DNA of 64,000 nucleotides from Megalopta genalis (Eukaryota > Arthropoda > Insecta > Hymenoptera > Halictidae), in assembly GCF_051020955.1 (NCBI RefSeq), contig NC_135021.1, positions 15,915,962 to 15,979,961 of the forward strand, read 5' to 3'. Positions within the stretch are counted from its first letter, which is position 1; every line of letters begins with the position of its first letter. This document shows, in pieces, positions 22,790 through 34,773 of this stretch. The translations under genes and the position numbers were made by a program. The notes below the pieces were generated by a model. The model did no database searches, was not told the DNA's origin, and was given only the letters and a program-made list of their open reading frames with translations.

Positions 22790-23513
22790 TTAACCCTTTC
22801 GATACTACGGGCCACTATAGCGGCCTTCCATAAGATGCCACCGAGGTGCTACGGGCCGCTACAGGGTGTCCCAAAAATGTCTCGCAATACGGAAATGGCG
22901 GGTTCCTCGGATCGTTTGAAGCAGCTTCTTCCTTTACAAAAATGTTCTCCGAGGCACCGTTAACGAGTTATTAACGAAAAACAGCGACCAATAAGAATCG
23001 AGTACGGCTGACGCGCGGCGGCCCAGCCAACCAGCGCGCGAAGCCCAGTTCCGGTCATTGGCTCGGTCGCATCGCGTCAGCCGAGCTCGTCTCACATAGG
23101 TCACTGTTTTTCGTTCATAACTCGTTAACGGTGCCTCGGAGAAAATTTTTGCAAAGGAAGAAGTTGCTTCAAATGACCTGAGGAACCCGCCACTTTCGGG
23201 TTGCGAGACATTTTTGGGACACCCTGTATAGTGGCCCTCCATAAGTTCGATCGTTTGTAGCGAATAAAGTCAGTGCTTACTGCAGAAAGATAATTCACCT
23301 TATTTTTCTCTCAACAAGGGATAAATAGATATGCCTTTATCTTTTTTCTTTCAATTTTGTTTAACTTTATTTGGATTAACCCTTTTGCTACGGGCGGTTT
23401 CTCCGCTGCAGTACCCCCGCAACGATCGACGTCTTGTAGCGTGCAGTGATGTCGCAGCGCGCCGTTCAGCAGAAGTACCGCGGCGGAAAATCCGCCCGTA
23501 GCGAAAGGGTTAA
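22790..23513 (-). mobile_element. TTAA composite element, inverted copy, split by a MITE
   Basis: The reverse complement matches 21552-22211 at high identity from TTAACCCTTTCGCTACGG inward, including the 139-bp hairpin (23378-23513) and the TATTCGCTACAAACGATCG segment. It carries only about two 44-bp units. One unit is interrupted at a TA by the 365-bp MITE at 22862-23226, which dates that insertion after the inverted copy formed. Confidence 0.88.
22862..23226. mobile_element. CAGGGTGTCCC palindromic MITE, copy 3 (nested)
   Basis: 365 bp. It starts CAGGGTGTCCCAAAAATGTC and ends GACATTTTTGGGACACCCTG, the exact complement. TA is duplicated in the interrupted 44-bp unit (CCGCTA / TATAGTGG). This is the best-preserved copy of the family here. 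Confidence 0.95.
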
Positions 23514-24265
23514 TTCGGTGGCGTTCGTGTAGCAGTGTCCGAGCCGACGAAAATAATCAGAATAACAACAGTTTACCGATGCCAACGGGCGAAATTGTTG
23601 CGTGGTGAACAGTAAAGAATAAGATATACAAAGAGATAAGAGTGAGGCCGAGAGGAAAGAAAGAAGCACAAGAAATGATTAAAAAGAAAATCAAGAGCAT
23701 CGGTAGAAACGAGATTCGAAGCGAGTAAAACGATCTGGCAATTAAATTTGTAGCGTAGAATGCGGCGAGATTCAGATTGGAAGGGTACGATATGAGCATG
23801 AAAAATGCATTTGTTTCGGAATATTTCGCAAGGGCGTCGGTCGTGAAGTCGATCGAAACACGCGAAGCGAAATATTGTAGAAAAGACGGCTCGGTTACAG
23901 CGCGAACGATTCGAACAAAGCTCGACGGCTCGCGCGCAAAAATTCGATTTACGGGACATCCGATTGGTAATGCGATCAGTCTCGTTTAGCGCCGGTCCCG
24001 CGACGTCAGAGCCGACGAATGTTTTTCGCTCGCTTGCACCGCAACCAACGTTCCTCGTCGATGACTCACGACACCGAAACGATAATCTCGCCGCTACGAA
24101 TCGCGTTCCCGTTCCCGTAAGAATACGATCGCTCGAAGGTGATGCACGCCGTCGAGATAGATGGCAACGCACTAGTCGCGTAACGAGAATTACGCGTGCA
24201 CGAGACTATTTTTTTTTACTACTCTACTTTGGAGCAACGAGGCGATTCGCTTTACCGATCGATGG
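23514..24265. other. Unique GC-rich sequence, no gene seen
   Basis: Overlapping frames on both strands, none with domains or splice support. Confidence 0.4.
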
Positions 24266-24530
24266 GGATAATTATTCTATCTATTTATTTTTACCATTTA
24301 CTTATTTATTTATTTTATTTATTTAGTCTATTTATTTATTCTATTTATTTATTTTATTTATTTATTCTACTTATTTATTCTATTTATTTGCTTATTCTAT
24401 TTATTTATTCTACTTATTTATTCTATTTATTTATTCTATTTATTTATTTATTCTATTTATTTGCTTATGCTATTTATTTATTCTACTTATTTATTCTATT
24501 TATTTATTCTATTTATTTATTTAATATATA
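24266..24530. repeat. (TTTA)n/(TTC) minisatellite
   Basis: Imperfect TATTTATTTATTC and CTTATTTA units. The open frame across it encodes only YLFYLFI-type repeats and is rejected as a gene. Confidence 0.92.
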
Positions 24531-25400
24531 CGAGCAGTTAAACATTAGTTATAAAATTACGAAAAAGATAAGAATAAGAATAAAAATAAAAATGCCTCTT
24601 CCAATCCTAATGTTTATATTCCTCTTTGCACCGATGGGGGTTATCCCGTTCAAATAAAATGAATAAATAAATAAGTTCTACGTTGTTCGTCGATACCGTG
24701 TTTTTCGAGGGAAAACTCGTCGCGGAGAAATGTGTCGATCATGGTAACGAATCGGTTGCCCTTCGCAGCTATCTTTTGTTGGGGGGATCGTGAGAGTCGA
24801 TTCATCATTGACCGTTTTAAACGTTAATCGTTATCGCGAAGCACTTCATTCCTTCAATAACTTCTTTACTTTTTTCTTTTTAGAAAAATTCAATTATTTC
24901 TGCGGATACGCGTCCGAACTTAGGCAGAGCTGAGAGTGAAATATTTATATTTATTATACCAATCTATTATGAACGTATCGAAATAATTTTTACCAAGTTC
25001 TATATCAGTCTCTACCCTATCTATAATTTCTCAAAGTATAATTCTAGCTCCGATTCATCTTTTTTTTTACCGTATCCTGTACTCTTCTGCTTTTTATCCG
25101 CGACATTTATCGATCCTATTTATTATTGTCGGAAGATTTCTAATAACGAACGCGTGCGAATAATACGCGTGGACGACGTACAGGTGACAGACAGACAGAC
25201 AGACTGCAAGGCGACGCCAAGCCAAGAAAAGAGACGAACGCATCTCGTCGGTAAATTATACTCCGGGAATTACATTGCACTTCTAAATTTCTATTTCCAT
25301 CGTTATTGTTATTTTCCACTCTATCTTTTAGGCATTCCGTATAGCAAAGGGTTCTTTCCCGTTGATCCGAATGAAACTAAATAAAATAAATTCGATCGGA
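24531..25400. other. AT-rich unique sequence, no gene seen
   Basis: No motif or repeat of note apart from a short (CAGA)n at about 25186-25204. Confidence 0.4.
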
Positions 25401-27110
25401 AACCGTTTCATTTTGTCAGGGGCGCACTGTGTTATTACACGTTCTCGCACGGTGTTTTCACTTGTTCGCGATTCGATGGATTTGACGGGTGTCGGAGCAA
25501 GTACACTTTCTCTCTCTCTCTTTCTCTCTCCTCGGCTCACTCGATGAGTCCTGCAGAGCCTGGCGCGTCTCGAGTGCCACGTGACCAAGAACGGGACCGA
25601 GACCGAGAAACGAGAGCGAGAACGTCTCGCTGCAGAGAAGTCGCGGTGTTCGCTTTTGTCGCGGCTGCGGCGGTGTATCCGTGGCATCGGCGATGCCGGG
25701 CGAAGAGGATAAACGACCGGGTGAACGCGGATGCGGATGTGGACGAGGTGTGCTGCGCGCGGTACCGTTTGCGAGGCGGTCGGTGTGCCTCGAGCCACGA
25801 CGGCTTCTGATCGCGGGATGCGACGATCGAAACGACGCGAGGAACGATGCGAAGCAGGAATCTAGAAGAGCGCGGCGAAGGGAGGGGGGAGCGGGAGGAG
25901 AACGCGCAGGCGGACGGCCGCGATCAGGTGACAAGTTGGAATCGCGCTCTTTCAGTCCGTCCCCTTTCCTCGGTCTCTCCTATTCCTCGGCGGTTCGGCT
26001 CTTCGGCTCGGCTCCCCTCGAGCCCTCGAGTTCCGAAGCGATCTCGCCGCGCTGTGTGCTCCACGCCGCTCCACACCGCTCCACGCCGCTGCACGCCGCT
26101 GCACGCCGCTCCACGCCGCTCCATTCCGCTCCGTACTGCTCCGCGCACCGACGGCCAGCACACGGTGAGAACAGGCCGGAGAAAGAGAGAAGAGAGCGCG
26201 CGCGCGGGACTGAGTCGCCGGTTAGCGCTCGCGCGACGACGCGTCCCGAGCGTCGAGGATCGAGCCGAGATTCGAGCTCGGAGAATCGTAGGAGAGCGGC
26301 TCGCGCGTTCCCGCGATCGGTGATCGCTGTGCGGTCGGGTCACCTTTGTGCGCGACAACCTCGACCGCCGCCGAATCGAGCGAAGTGCGCGGACGGACAC
26401 GTCGTCGATCTGTATACACCGTCGTCGGTCTCGCGATCCCGGCTGCAACGCGGCCCGAGCCACGGAACACGCGCGGCGGTTCTCTCTCTCCCGAGGCCCG
26501 CTAAAATTGGACACGGCGCACCGACCACGCGATATTCTCAGCTGACCGAATCGAAATACCCGTCGAACGATGCGCAGTCGTGTGAAAACCTCGAGTCGAC
26601 TATAACGAGTAGCAAGGTACATTTTTTTCGTGGCGAGTGTAAGAGCGAGCCGAGCTATACAACCATCCGTGCTCTTCCAACCGGGGTTCAGCCTTCGTCG
26701 GGATCGGAATCGGTTTCCCTCGAATCCCCGCGACAGCCGACCAGCGACAGCCGACAGCTATTTCCAACCTCGAACGTTCCTTCGCGTTACACTTTACGTA
26801 ACGACGTGCACGGCCGCTACTAGATCGACCGCCGCCGTTGCCGCGACCGACGCGTCCGTCTTTTCAAATCTTTTTTTTCTTTTTTTCTTTTTTTTCGAAA
26901 CCGTGCCGACGGCCGACTTCGTTCGCGGTGTTGTTCGCGCCAATCGCCGACTTCCCGGAACGATAGCTGTCAATTTCGCTTCGGTCGCGTCGCGATTCCG
27001 CTTCGAAGCCGCGCGAGCGGGAACCTCGCGGCCGACCATCGCACCACGTCGCGCCTTCGGAAATCTCGCGAAGTTCAAGTACAGGTTTTGGTTAAGGAGA
27101 CCGAAATCAC
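25401..27110. promoter_or_regulatory. Strongly GC/CpG-rich block, candidate promoter or 5' exon region
   Basis: The longest CpG-rich stretch left of trc. Long frames occur on both strands at once (for example 25681-26823 + and 25924-26622 -), which reflects lack of AT-rich stops rather than coding. A 10-bp repeat (GCTCCACGCC variants) lies at about 26045-26135 and a CT-rich tract at about 25505-25535. It could hold the promoter or a non-coding first exon of trc, since the first coding exon at 35811 begins at a splice acceptor, but no transcript evidence is visible. Confidence 0.3.
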
Positions 27111-27600
27111 AAAGCTTATTTCTTTATTTATTTATTTATTTATTTATTTATTGACGGCTGTAAACTGTTTGGTACTTAAAGTTAGTTATACAGCATTGGT
27201 GGTATAATGTTTAATGTCAAGCTCAAACTTATGGTTAGATCTACAATATTACAATATTTATTACAATATTTATCACAATATTGGTACAATATTACAATAT
27301 TTGTACAATATTACAATATTAGAACATTACAACATTACAATATTTATTACAATATTAGTACAATATCACAATATTACTATATTTATTACAATATTGGTAC
27401 AATATTACAATATTTATTACAATATTACAATATTTATTACAATATTTATTACAATATTGGTACAATATTACAATATTACAATATTTATTACAATATTGGT
27501 ACAATGTTACAATATTACAATATTTATTACAATATTAGTACAATATTACAATATTACAATATTTATTACAATATTGGTACAATATTTATTTACATTTATG
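27111..27600. repeat. (TTTA)n and ACAATATT minisatellites
   Basis: (TTTA)n lies at about 27118-27152. Positions 27245-27590 are an imperfect array of TTACAATATT, TATTACAATA and GGTACAATA units. The open frames (YNIYYNI-type products) are repeat artefacts. Confidence 0.9.
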
Positions 27601-27914
27601 AAAATCCTGTTCAAACAGTTCAATTGGCCAAATAAAGTCCTACGCGTGTTCCTCTTGTAAAAGAAGACGACTTCGTAAAAATAAATACGGTATATTTAAA
27701 CAGAACTTCGATAATATAATATCTAATGAAATTCGGTTTGATCTAATCATTGTTACGAAACATTTATTTATTTATTTAATTCTGTATATATCATCTCATA
27801 TCTTATTTTCTACAGTATGTAACAAAGAGTTTTTCCCGTCGACGCATCAACAAACCATTATTATTATCATCATCATTATTATTATTATTATCATTATTAT
27901 TATTATTATTATTA

Positions 27915-27970
<56 letters not shown>

Positions 27971-28573
27971 TATAAAGGTCTGGCTTAGATACGGAGAATC
28001 GCGTGACCCGCATTCTAGGCAGAAGGTTATCCTCGTCACCTGCGAGTATCGTTTTCGTCGTCGACCGCGCGCTCTCCCACTCGAATTTGTCGATTTCTCG
28101 ATCACAAATCGAAACCCGTCGGTCGCCGTAGAGACCTCTGCGAAACGTCTCGCGCAGGATCGTGGAAGCAGGATGGAAATTCGATGAGTCGCCGACGCGG
28201 CGAAGGTCGGCATCGCGAGGCACGATAGCTGCGTTTGCCGGGACTCGGAAGAACCGTAATAAAGCAACCGTTAGTAGGTGAAAGAGCACGAGGCCGGGGC
28301 ACAATGGCCTGCGTCGAAGCGACCGTGCTGGCGAATGCGCCACCGACTCGAACTCGAACTCGAATGCGAGCTCGAACTCAGGCTCGGACTCGTATAATAC
28401 GCATGGCACAGATACAGATACATACCGTCGCAGCCCGTCGACCGTCTGCGGCGCGAGGCGTGTATTTTTGAAACATTCGGAATACTTTTCATACAACGTT
28501 TGCCTGCTGGTTCACCTTCTCGGTTTCGAAATCGTTTCTACGATGAACGAACCGCAGTTTTCGAGAAGATTTA
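27601..28573. other. Unique sequence with (ATT)n microsatellite, no gene seen
   Basis: (ATT)n lies at about 27857-27970. On the - strand it gives a poly-Asn frame that I reject. Positions 28000-28470 are CpG-rich with frames on both strands and a CTCGAACT-type short repeat near 28350-28380. Confidence 0.5.
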
Positions 28574-29219
28574 CGGCGGCCCGGCAAAAGCGTTCGTACA
28601 CCTGTTCAAATGCAATAACTATTTTAAAACTGAGCCAAATGACTGGCATTCTTTTTTAGGTGATAGAGGGACACCAGTCTACTAGTCGACGACCGAAATG
28701 CTTTTCTTTCTAATCTTGCTATTATTTGGATGACGAAGAAATAAAAATTTCTCGTTTCTTTTTAACCTTTTTATCCGAGCCTGTAACGAAAATTTAAAAA
28801 TAAATTTAATAATAAATTTAAGTCTTCCGTAGATCTCGGCATCTTGTGTGCATGTTAAAAATTTTATCGAAACCGGTACACGTTGTTACGAATCACAAGA
28901 AATTAAATATAGCAACAGTCGCAGTTTTATCACGATTTTTACTGCAGTTTTTCTGCAGTTTCTAAAATTCTTCGACGCCTGTTAGCTCGACTCTAGATTA
29001 ACCGATTTCGATCAAATTTTCAGCATACATATAAGTTAAAAGACGAGGGTTTTTAATTTTTTTCTTTTCATTCCGAGCAATGGCAAAATAAAGAAAAGGT
29101 TTTTAGTTATCGTCTAGTAGACTAGCACCTCTGTCATGTAAAAAAAAAATTCATTTCGATTCACTTTTGAAAAAGTTATTGCGTTTTGAAACGTGTGCGA
29201 ACACTTTTGTGGGCCACTG
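28574..29219. mobile_element. Tc1/mariner-type non-autonomous element, 646 bp
   Basis: The right end AACACTTTTGTGGGCCACTG next to TA pairs with a diverged left end at 28574 (GGCGGCCCGGCAAAAGCGTTCG), also next to TA. Pairing continues inward: TGCAATAACTATTTTAAAA with TTTGAAAAAGTTATTGCG, and CACCAGTCTACTAG with CTAGTAGACTAGCACCTC. No coding region. A second right end occurs at 56806-56891. Confidence 0.8.
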
Positions 29220-30097
29220 TACGTTTCTAAACGTATCTTTCCCGGTTGCTACGAAAGCAGAAGCAAATCCCTATTTGCCGATGCGATTAAGACGCGTCGT
29301 TTAATTTCGTACTTAAATAGACCAAACTTAAATAGGAATATTACGTAGCGAAGTTTTCAGCACGGTAGACGAATTATCGAAAAGATTAGCATCCACGTGA
29401 ACGCTACCGGCAAGCATAAACATACGGTTGCAACAGTTAAAGGATCTACATATTTTCTGAAATACAAGAATATTTTCAGGAATATTCTTTTCTCCGAGAA
29501 ACGAGAAATCGATGCATCGCTCTTTGGTGTCGTCTCGTTCGATTTTCCGATGTTTCAGACGCTAACAAATCTTTTCTGATGGAACAAATATTAAACGCAT
29601 GAACTTGTCGTTAGGGTAGTGGATCCAGTTACTTTAGAGTGACCAATTGCGCTTCCTTTGATTTTTTTTCGTGCATAATTATCTTTATATTTCTCGAATA
29701 ACACCAATTAAATCGTTTTACTCTTTTATTTCGTTTGCTCTCTTCTGAATGAAAATATTTAATATGTCTTGCTGTCTGATTATCTAGATAGCCGCCATTC
29801 GACTGGCTGATATTTCGAGCTAGCGAGCATATCGTTCGCAATGAAAAACTGGATCGCGGTAACTTTTGTCGGTTTTATTTGTATATTTGTGCAGCCTCGG
29901 CGTCGGCGTCGGCGCCGGCGTCGACGCGGTTTGCGCATGAAACGGAACCGAAGCCAGTTTCGAAAAACTCAAAACCACCTCTCACGAAATCGGTATGGCC
30001 GTTTGGCTTTGTAGGTGAATGTACCGTTTGTTCGATTCCGACGTGGCAGAGGCTCGTTCGCTCGCTCTCGTATACATATAATCGCGCTTATGGTCGC
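29220..30097. other. AT-rich unique sequence, no gene seen
   Basis: Only short frames. A GGCGTCGGCGTCGGCGCCGG repeat lies near 29896-29925. Confidence 0.4.
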
Positions 30098-30183
30098 ATG
30101 TCTATAATAATAGCAATCATAATAATAACAATAACAATAATAATAATAACCATAATAATAAAATAATAATAATAATAATAACC

Positions 30184-30227
<44 letters not shown>

Positions 30228-30560
30228 CATAATAATAATTATAATTATGATAATAACCATAATAATTATTATAATAATAATAACCATAATTATTATTATA
30301 ATATTAATAACCATAATTATTATTATAATATTAATAACCATAATTATTATTATAATAATAATAACCATAATAATTATTATTATAATAATAACCATAATAA
30401 TTATTATTATAATAATAACCATAATAATTATTATAATAATAATAACCATAATAATTATTATAATAATAACCATAATAATAATTATAGTAATAATAACCAT
30501 AATAATAACATTATAATAATAATAATAACCACAATAATTATTATTATAATAATAATTTTA
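30098..30560. repeat. (AATAATAACCATAATAATT)n microsatellite array
   Basis: About 460 bp of AAT repeats punctuated by ACCAT at regular intervals of about 27-30 bp. Frames of poly-Ile with Met-Val on both strands are artefacts. Confidence 0.93.
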
Positions 30561-30856
30561 TTTGTATATACAAATATATACGAGAACAATAAAAAGATAC
30601 GTATACAGATGGATCACGTGGTCGTAAACACGGCAAAGAAATACTTAGGTGTGTCGGTATAGCGAGATCCGATTCTCAGAAATTCAGGCAAAGTGCTCTT
30701 TGAAAATCCCCGTCTCTGAAACGACTCGCGACAGCGACAACGCTCGTAGACAAACGTTTACGGTGGAAGGCGCACGACACGTACCTACCTAGGACAATAT
30801 ATGCTATCGGTTTCTAGCAATTACTTAGGCGACCTGTGCCTGCTTTCGAAATTATA
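30561..30856. other. Unique spacer, no gene seen
   Basis: Short sequence between the AAT array and a MITE. Nothing recognised. Confidence 0.4.
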
Positions 30857-31221
30857 CAGGGTGTCCCAAAAATGTCCCGCAATCTCTCAACGGTGGATTC
30901 CTGAGGTTATTCGAAGCAACTTTCTCCTTAGCGAAAATGCAATCCGCGGCTTCGTTTACGAGTTATTAACGAAAAACGGTGACCAATGAGAGGCGAGACC
31001 AGCTAGCGCGAGACGGCCGAGCCAATGAGCGGAACTGAGCTACGTGCGCCCGTTGGCTGAGCCGCCCCGGGCCAGCCGAGCTCGCTTCTCATTGGTCAGT
31101 GTTTTTCGTTAATAACTCGGAAACAAAGCCGCGGATTGAATTATTGCTAAGGAAAAAGTTACTTCAAATGACCTCAGGAATTCTCCATTTCCGGATTACG
31201 GTACATTTTTGGGACGCCCTG
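30857..31221. mobile_element. CAGGGTGTCCC palindromic MITE, copy 4
   Basis: 365 bp. It starts CAGGGTGTCCCAAAAATGTC and ends ATTTTTGGGACGCCCTG with TA on both sides. Arms as in the other copies. Confidence 0.92.
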
Positions 31222-31682
31222 TAGACGACGTCGAAATCGGTTGGTTCCGTTCTGCTTCGTTACAGTTCGATTCGTTTCGTTTCGTTGTCTCGTGTCGTCG
31301 GTTGAACGCAAGCCGGCCCCGATGGGTTCATCTTCCATTATTTACACGATCGTTCAGAGTAAATAATTTCTAAAAGCACTCGCGGCGATAAGCGTATTAC
31401 CACCGACGCCTACGCCTGCATAGATGACTCACGCACTGTTCGATGGTTGCCCCGCTCGTCTCTGCTCGTCCGCTTGTTCGCGAGTCGATACTTTTTATCG
31501 AATCTCTACCGTGAAAACCGACGAATCGTAGCAGCGCGGCCTTAGCCGTCGAGTTTTACGATTAGATTCCATTTTTTCGTTTATTTACTTGTCTATTTAT
31601 TGTAAACGGAATATTTATTGTACAAGCAATTATTAAACAAGTTGTATAATTTCTCAACAAATTTAACTTAATATGTAACACT
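31222..31682. other. Unique sequence, no gene seen
   Basis: CpG-richer left half and AT-rich right half, without recognisable motifs. Confidence 0.4.
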
Positions 31683-31987
31683 TAACCCTTTGTACTCGGA
31701 GCCATTTTAACTGTAAATCTGAAATAATTTTTATAATAATTTTATGTAAGTAATAATAATTATATAAATGATTTTTTTATAATAATTTATAGTAACTTTT
31801 TTATACGACAAAGTGCATTTTTTATGCGTGTAAAATCGAGTCTTGTGACTCATGCAACAGTTACACTTTTAACGATTCTTTGAGTCTAAACTGTGATCAA
31901 TAACTATAAAAACGAGCCGCAATAATTGTATCTCCTCTTCCCAAATTGCCCATTTTTCTGCACAATCTGAGCGTCAATTAGGGAGAA
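31683..31987. mobile_element. Partial TTAA element followed by half a palindromic MITE
   Basis: TTAACCCTTTGTACTCGGAG and the next 190 bp match the reverse complement of the TTAA element at 35245-35492 (AACTGTAAATCTGAA, GAGTCTTGTGACTC). From about 31893 a right half of the CAGTAATG MITE follows (ACTATAAAAACGAGCCGCAA to TCAATTAGGGAGAATTC). Both are truncated at their junction. Confidence 0.6.
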
Positions 31988-32329
31988 TTCGTCGAATACT
32001 GTAGTTCCTGCGATCCGTACTCGCGACAGACGCTGATACGAATTTTTCCATCGACCAGGACGTTGAGATTCTTAACGGAGGTCAGAGAGTTTTCACTTTC
32101 ACACGATTTCTATCGGATGTTGAACCGCCTTATTCATCATTACGCATTGAAACTCGGAACTCGAAACTTGGAAGTCGGAAGTTCGAGCTCTCGGAATTTA
32201 TACGGACGAATGGTTCGTATCTGCGTCCCGTCTTTCGAGAAATTGCTCGAAACAATAAAAAGTGTGGTCGTTGAGAATCGCTCGTGGAAATTGTTTCTGT
32301 CCACGTGAAATCGGAGTCGCAAACAGATA
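31988..32329. other. Unique sequence, no gene seen
   Basis: Short frames on both strands (32063-32308 + and 32140-32322 -) without domains. Confidence 0.4.
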
Positions 32330-33320
32330 CAGAAATTTCTACCTAATTGGCGCTCAGATTGTGCATAAAAATGGACAATTTGGGAAGAGGAGACACGATT
32401 ATTCGAGTTCTTATAGTTAACAATTCGAAACTATAAAAACGAACCGCAAGGCTCGAACAATCGTATCTCCTCTTCCCAAATTCTCCATTTTTGTGGACAA
32501 TTATTATAGTTACGGATAACTATAGTCTTTATAGTTACCGATTGTCAGCAATCTAAGCGTCAATTAGAGAGACATTACTGTACAGTAAATTCTCCCTAAT
32601 TGGCGCTCATATTCTCCACAAAAATGGACAATTTGGGAAGAGTTTTTATAGTTACCGATAACTATAGCTTTCATAGTTACCGATTGTGAACAACTATAAA
32701 AACTCCTCTTCCCAAATTGTCCATTTTTGTGTACAATCTATGCGTCAATTAGAGAGACGTTACTGTACAGTAAATTCTCCCCAATTGGCCTTTAGATTGT
32801 CCACAAAAATAGACAATTGGGGAAGAGTTTTTATAATTACCTATAACTATAGTTTTTACAATTACCGATTGTCAGCAACTATAAAAACTCCTCTTCTCAA
32901 ATTGTCCATTTTCGTGCACAATCCGCGCGTCAATTAGAGAGACATTACTGTACAGTAAATTCTCCCTAATTGGCGCTCGTATTGTCCACGAAAATGGACA
33001 ATTTGGGAAGAGTTTTTATAATTACCTATAACCATAGTTTTTACAGTTCCCGATTGTCAGCAACTATAAAAACTCCTCTTCCCAAATTCTCCATATTTGT
33101 GTACAATCTATGCGTCAATTAGAGAGACATTACTGTACAGTAAATTCTCCCCAATTGGCCTTTAGATTGCCCACAAAAATGGACAATTTGGGAAGAGTTT
33201 TTATAGTTATCGATAACCATAGTTTTTACAGTTCCCGATTGTCAGCAACTATAAAAACTCCTCTCCCGAAATTGTCCATTTTCGTGCACAATCCGCGCGT
33301 CAATCGGGGAGAATTTAGTG
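32330..33320. repeat. Head-to-tail array of five palindromic MITEs with unlike ends
   Basis: Units at 32330-32580, 32583-32764, 32767-32950, 32953-33135 and 33138-about 33320 (period 184-186 for the last four), joined only by TA. Units 2-5 start CAGTAAATTCTCCCTAATTG (or CCCAATTG). Units 1-4 end AGAGAGACATTACTG or GACGTTACTG; only the last has the matching end GGGGAGAATTTAGTG. The units therefore combine the left tip of one subfamily with the right tip of another. The internal arms GGACAATTTGGGAAGAG / CTCTTCCCAAATTGTCC are conserved. Confidence 0.9.
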
Positions 33321-34276
33321 TACCAGGACGACGTGGACGTCGGAGACAGAAACGCGTTCGCTTCTCCGTTGATATATTCGAGATTAGGTTTACGTAATGA
33401 TCACCACGCGGAAGCCGCACGTTAAGTCGACGTTAGGGCGACGAGTGTATTGTATTTTGGTTACCGCACGCGTCCTTGCAAATCTGCCCTCGACGTTATA
33501 GGACGCGTTTTGCAGCCGGGGATCGATCGGGTGCATTCTCATCCTCCTTTGTTTCTTTCTCTTGTTGCGACTCGGTTGCAATTCGTCTGCGACTCAATTG
33601 CGAGTTCGAACGAGCCCAACATTTCCGCTGTCTATAGGTCGGACGGACCAAAGATAATGGTGACGACGACGGCGACGACGACGACAGCAATGCCGATAAC
33701 GATAACGTTAACGATAACGAGGACGATAACGACACAACTTTCTGCGAATCGGCTGGCCCGATTAAATTGTGCGCCCGAGTCGAATCTAACGGCAGGAGGC
33801 ACGGCGACCACGGCGAAAAATCCGTGCTCCGAACTGTTTTCGCGCTCGAGCGACGAACACGGAGCCCCGCACGAGCAACGCATGCCGATTTCTGTCCTTT
33901 GTTCTCCTCGCCGTAAATTCTTCGCGTGTTCTATTACCTTTTATTTGCAGACTGAGCGCAACAGAGCCTCGCGGTGTACGGCTTCTAGAATGATTTAATG
34001 CGGCCTTGTAATCCGTAATGTAATCAGCGCGTGACGTCATTGTACCTACTCCCTAGTTCCGCGTGGATCGGATCGCAGAGTACACCTTGAGGGCGAGTGT
34101 GCAGCCTAATCCTTGCTTGTTGCGAGTTGCGAGTTACCAACAACGTAAATGGTAAATGGCCGTCGCCTGGCGTCATCCTAGACTCGCATCGACTTCGGCT
34201 TCTTTATCGACTTCGATCCCGATATTTCAATTCCAATCTCACTTTCGCGATTGGAATTTGAGTGCCGATGACTGTA
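33321..34276. other. CpG-rich unique block, no gene seen
   Basis: A short (ACGACG)/(AACGATAACG) repeat at about 33659-33735 gives Thr-rich frames. No domain seen. TGACGTCA occurs at about 34033. Confidence 0.4.
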
Positions 34277-34765
34277 CAGAGTGTCCCAGGCTTTAATGTT
34301 CAAACTTTGTCGGTTTATTCTATGGCACGAAGTAAGACAGAAATGTTATGTAAACATAGGTCATACAGAGCTTTATTAAGAAGTTATAACAAAAATTCAG
34401 AATAGGAATAGTAATCAACTAAAAAAAAAATAAAAAATAAAAAAAGAAATCTTCGATCGATGTCAATCATGTATAGTCAACAACGGTTATTAATACATTT
34501 CGAAATGTATTGATAAACACAGCTTGCATAAACACACGGCATGTGCTGATCTATTCAAGCCAATGCTCGCAGTAACAGCAAGTTGATTACTATTTAGGAA
34601 TAGTAGGTCCTGAATTTTTGTTATAACTTTTTAGAATAGAATAAGTTCCGAATTTTTGTTATAACTTCTTAGAATAGAATAAGTTCTGAATTTTTGTTAT
34701 AACTTCTTAGAATAGAATAAGTTCTGAATTTTTGTTATAACTTCTTAATAAAGCTCTATATGACC
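34277..34765. mobile_element. Foldback element with four 38-bp tandem units
   Basis: The left end is CAGAGTGTCCCAGG next to TA. The sequence TACAGAGCTTTATTAAGAAG and onward at about 34366 pairs with CTTCTTAATAAAGCTCTATA at about 34741. The right arm is expanded by four 38-bp units (GAATTTTTGTTATAACTTCT) between about 34613 and 34750. No coding capacity. Confidence 0.75.
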
Positions 34766-34773
34766 TATACCAA

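Noticed and set aside
25681..26823. 380-codon + frame in GC-rich DNA
   Set aside because: Equally long frames occur on the opposite strand. The composition is Arg/Ser/Pro-rich and no domain is seen. It fits chance openness in CpG-rich sequence.
27207..27660. YNIYYNI-repeat frames
   Set aside because: Translation of the ACAATATT minisatellite in two frames.
30117..30516. Poly-Ile frames on both strands
   Set aside because: Direct translation of the AAT/ATT microsatellite.
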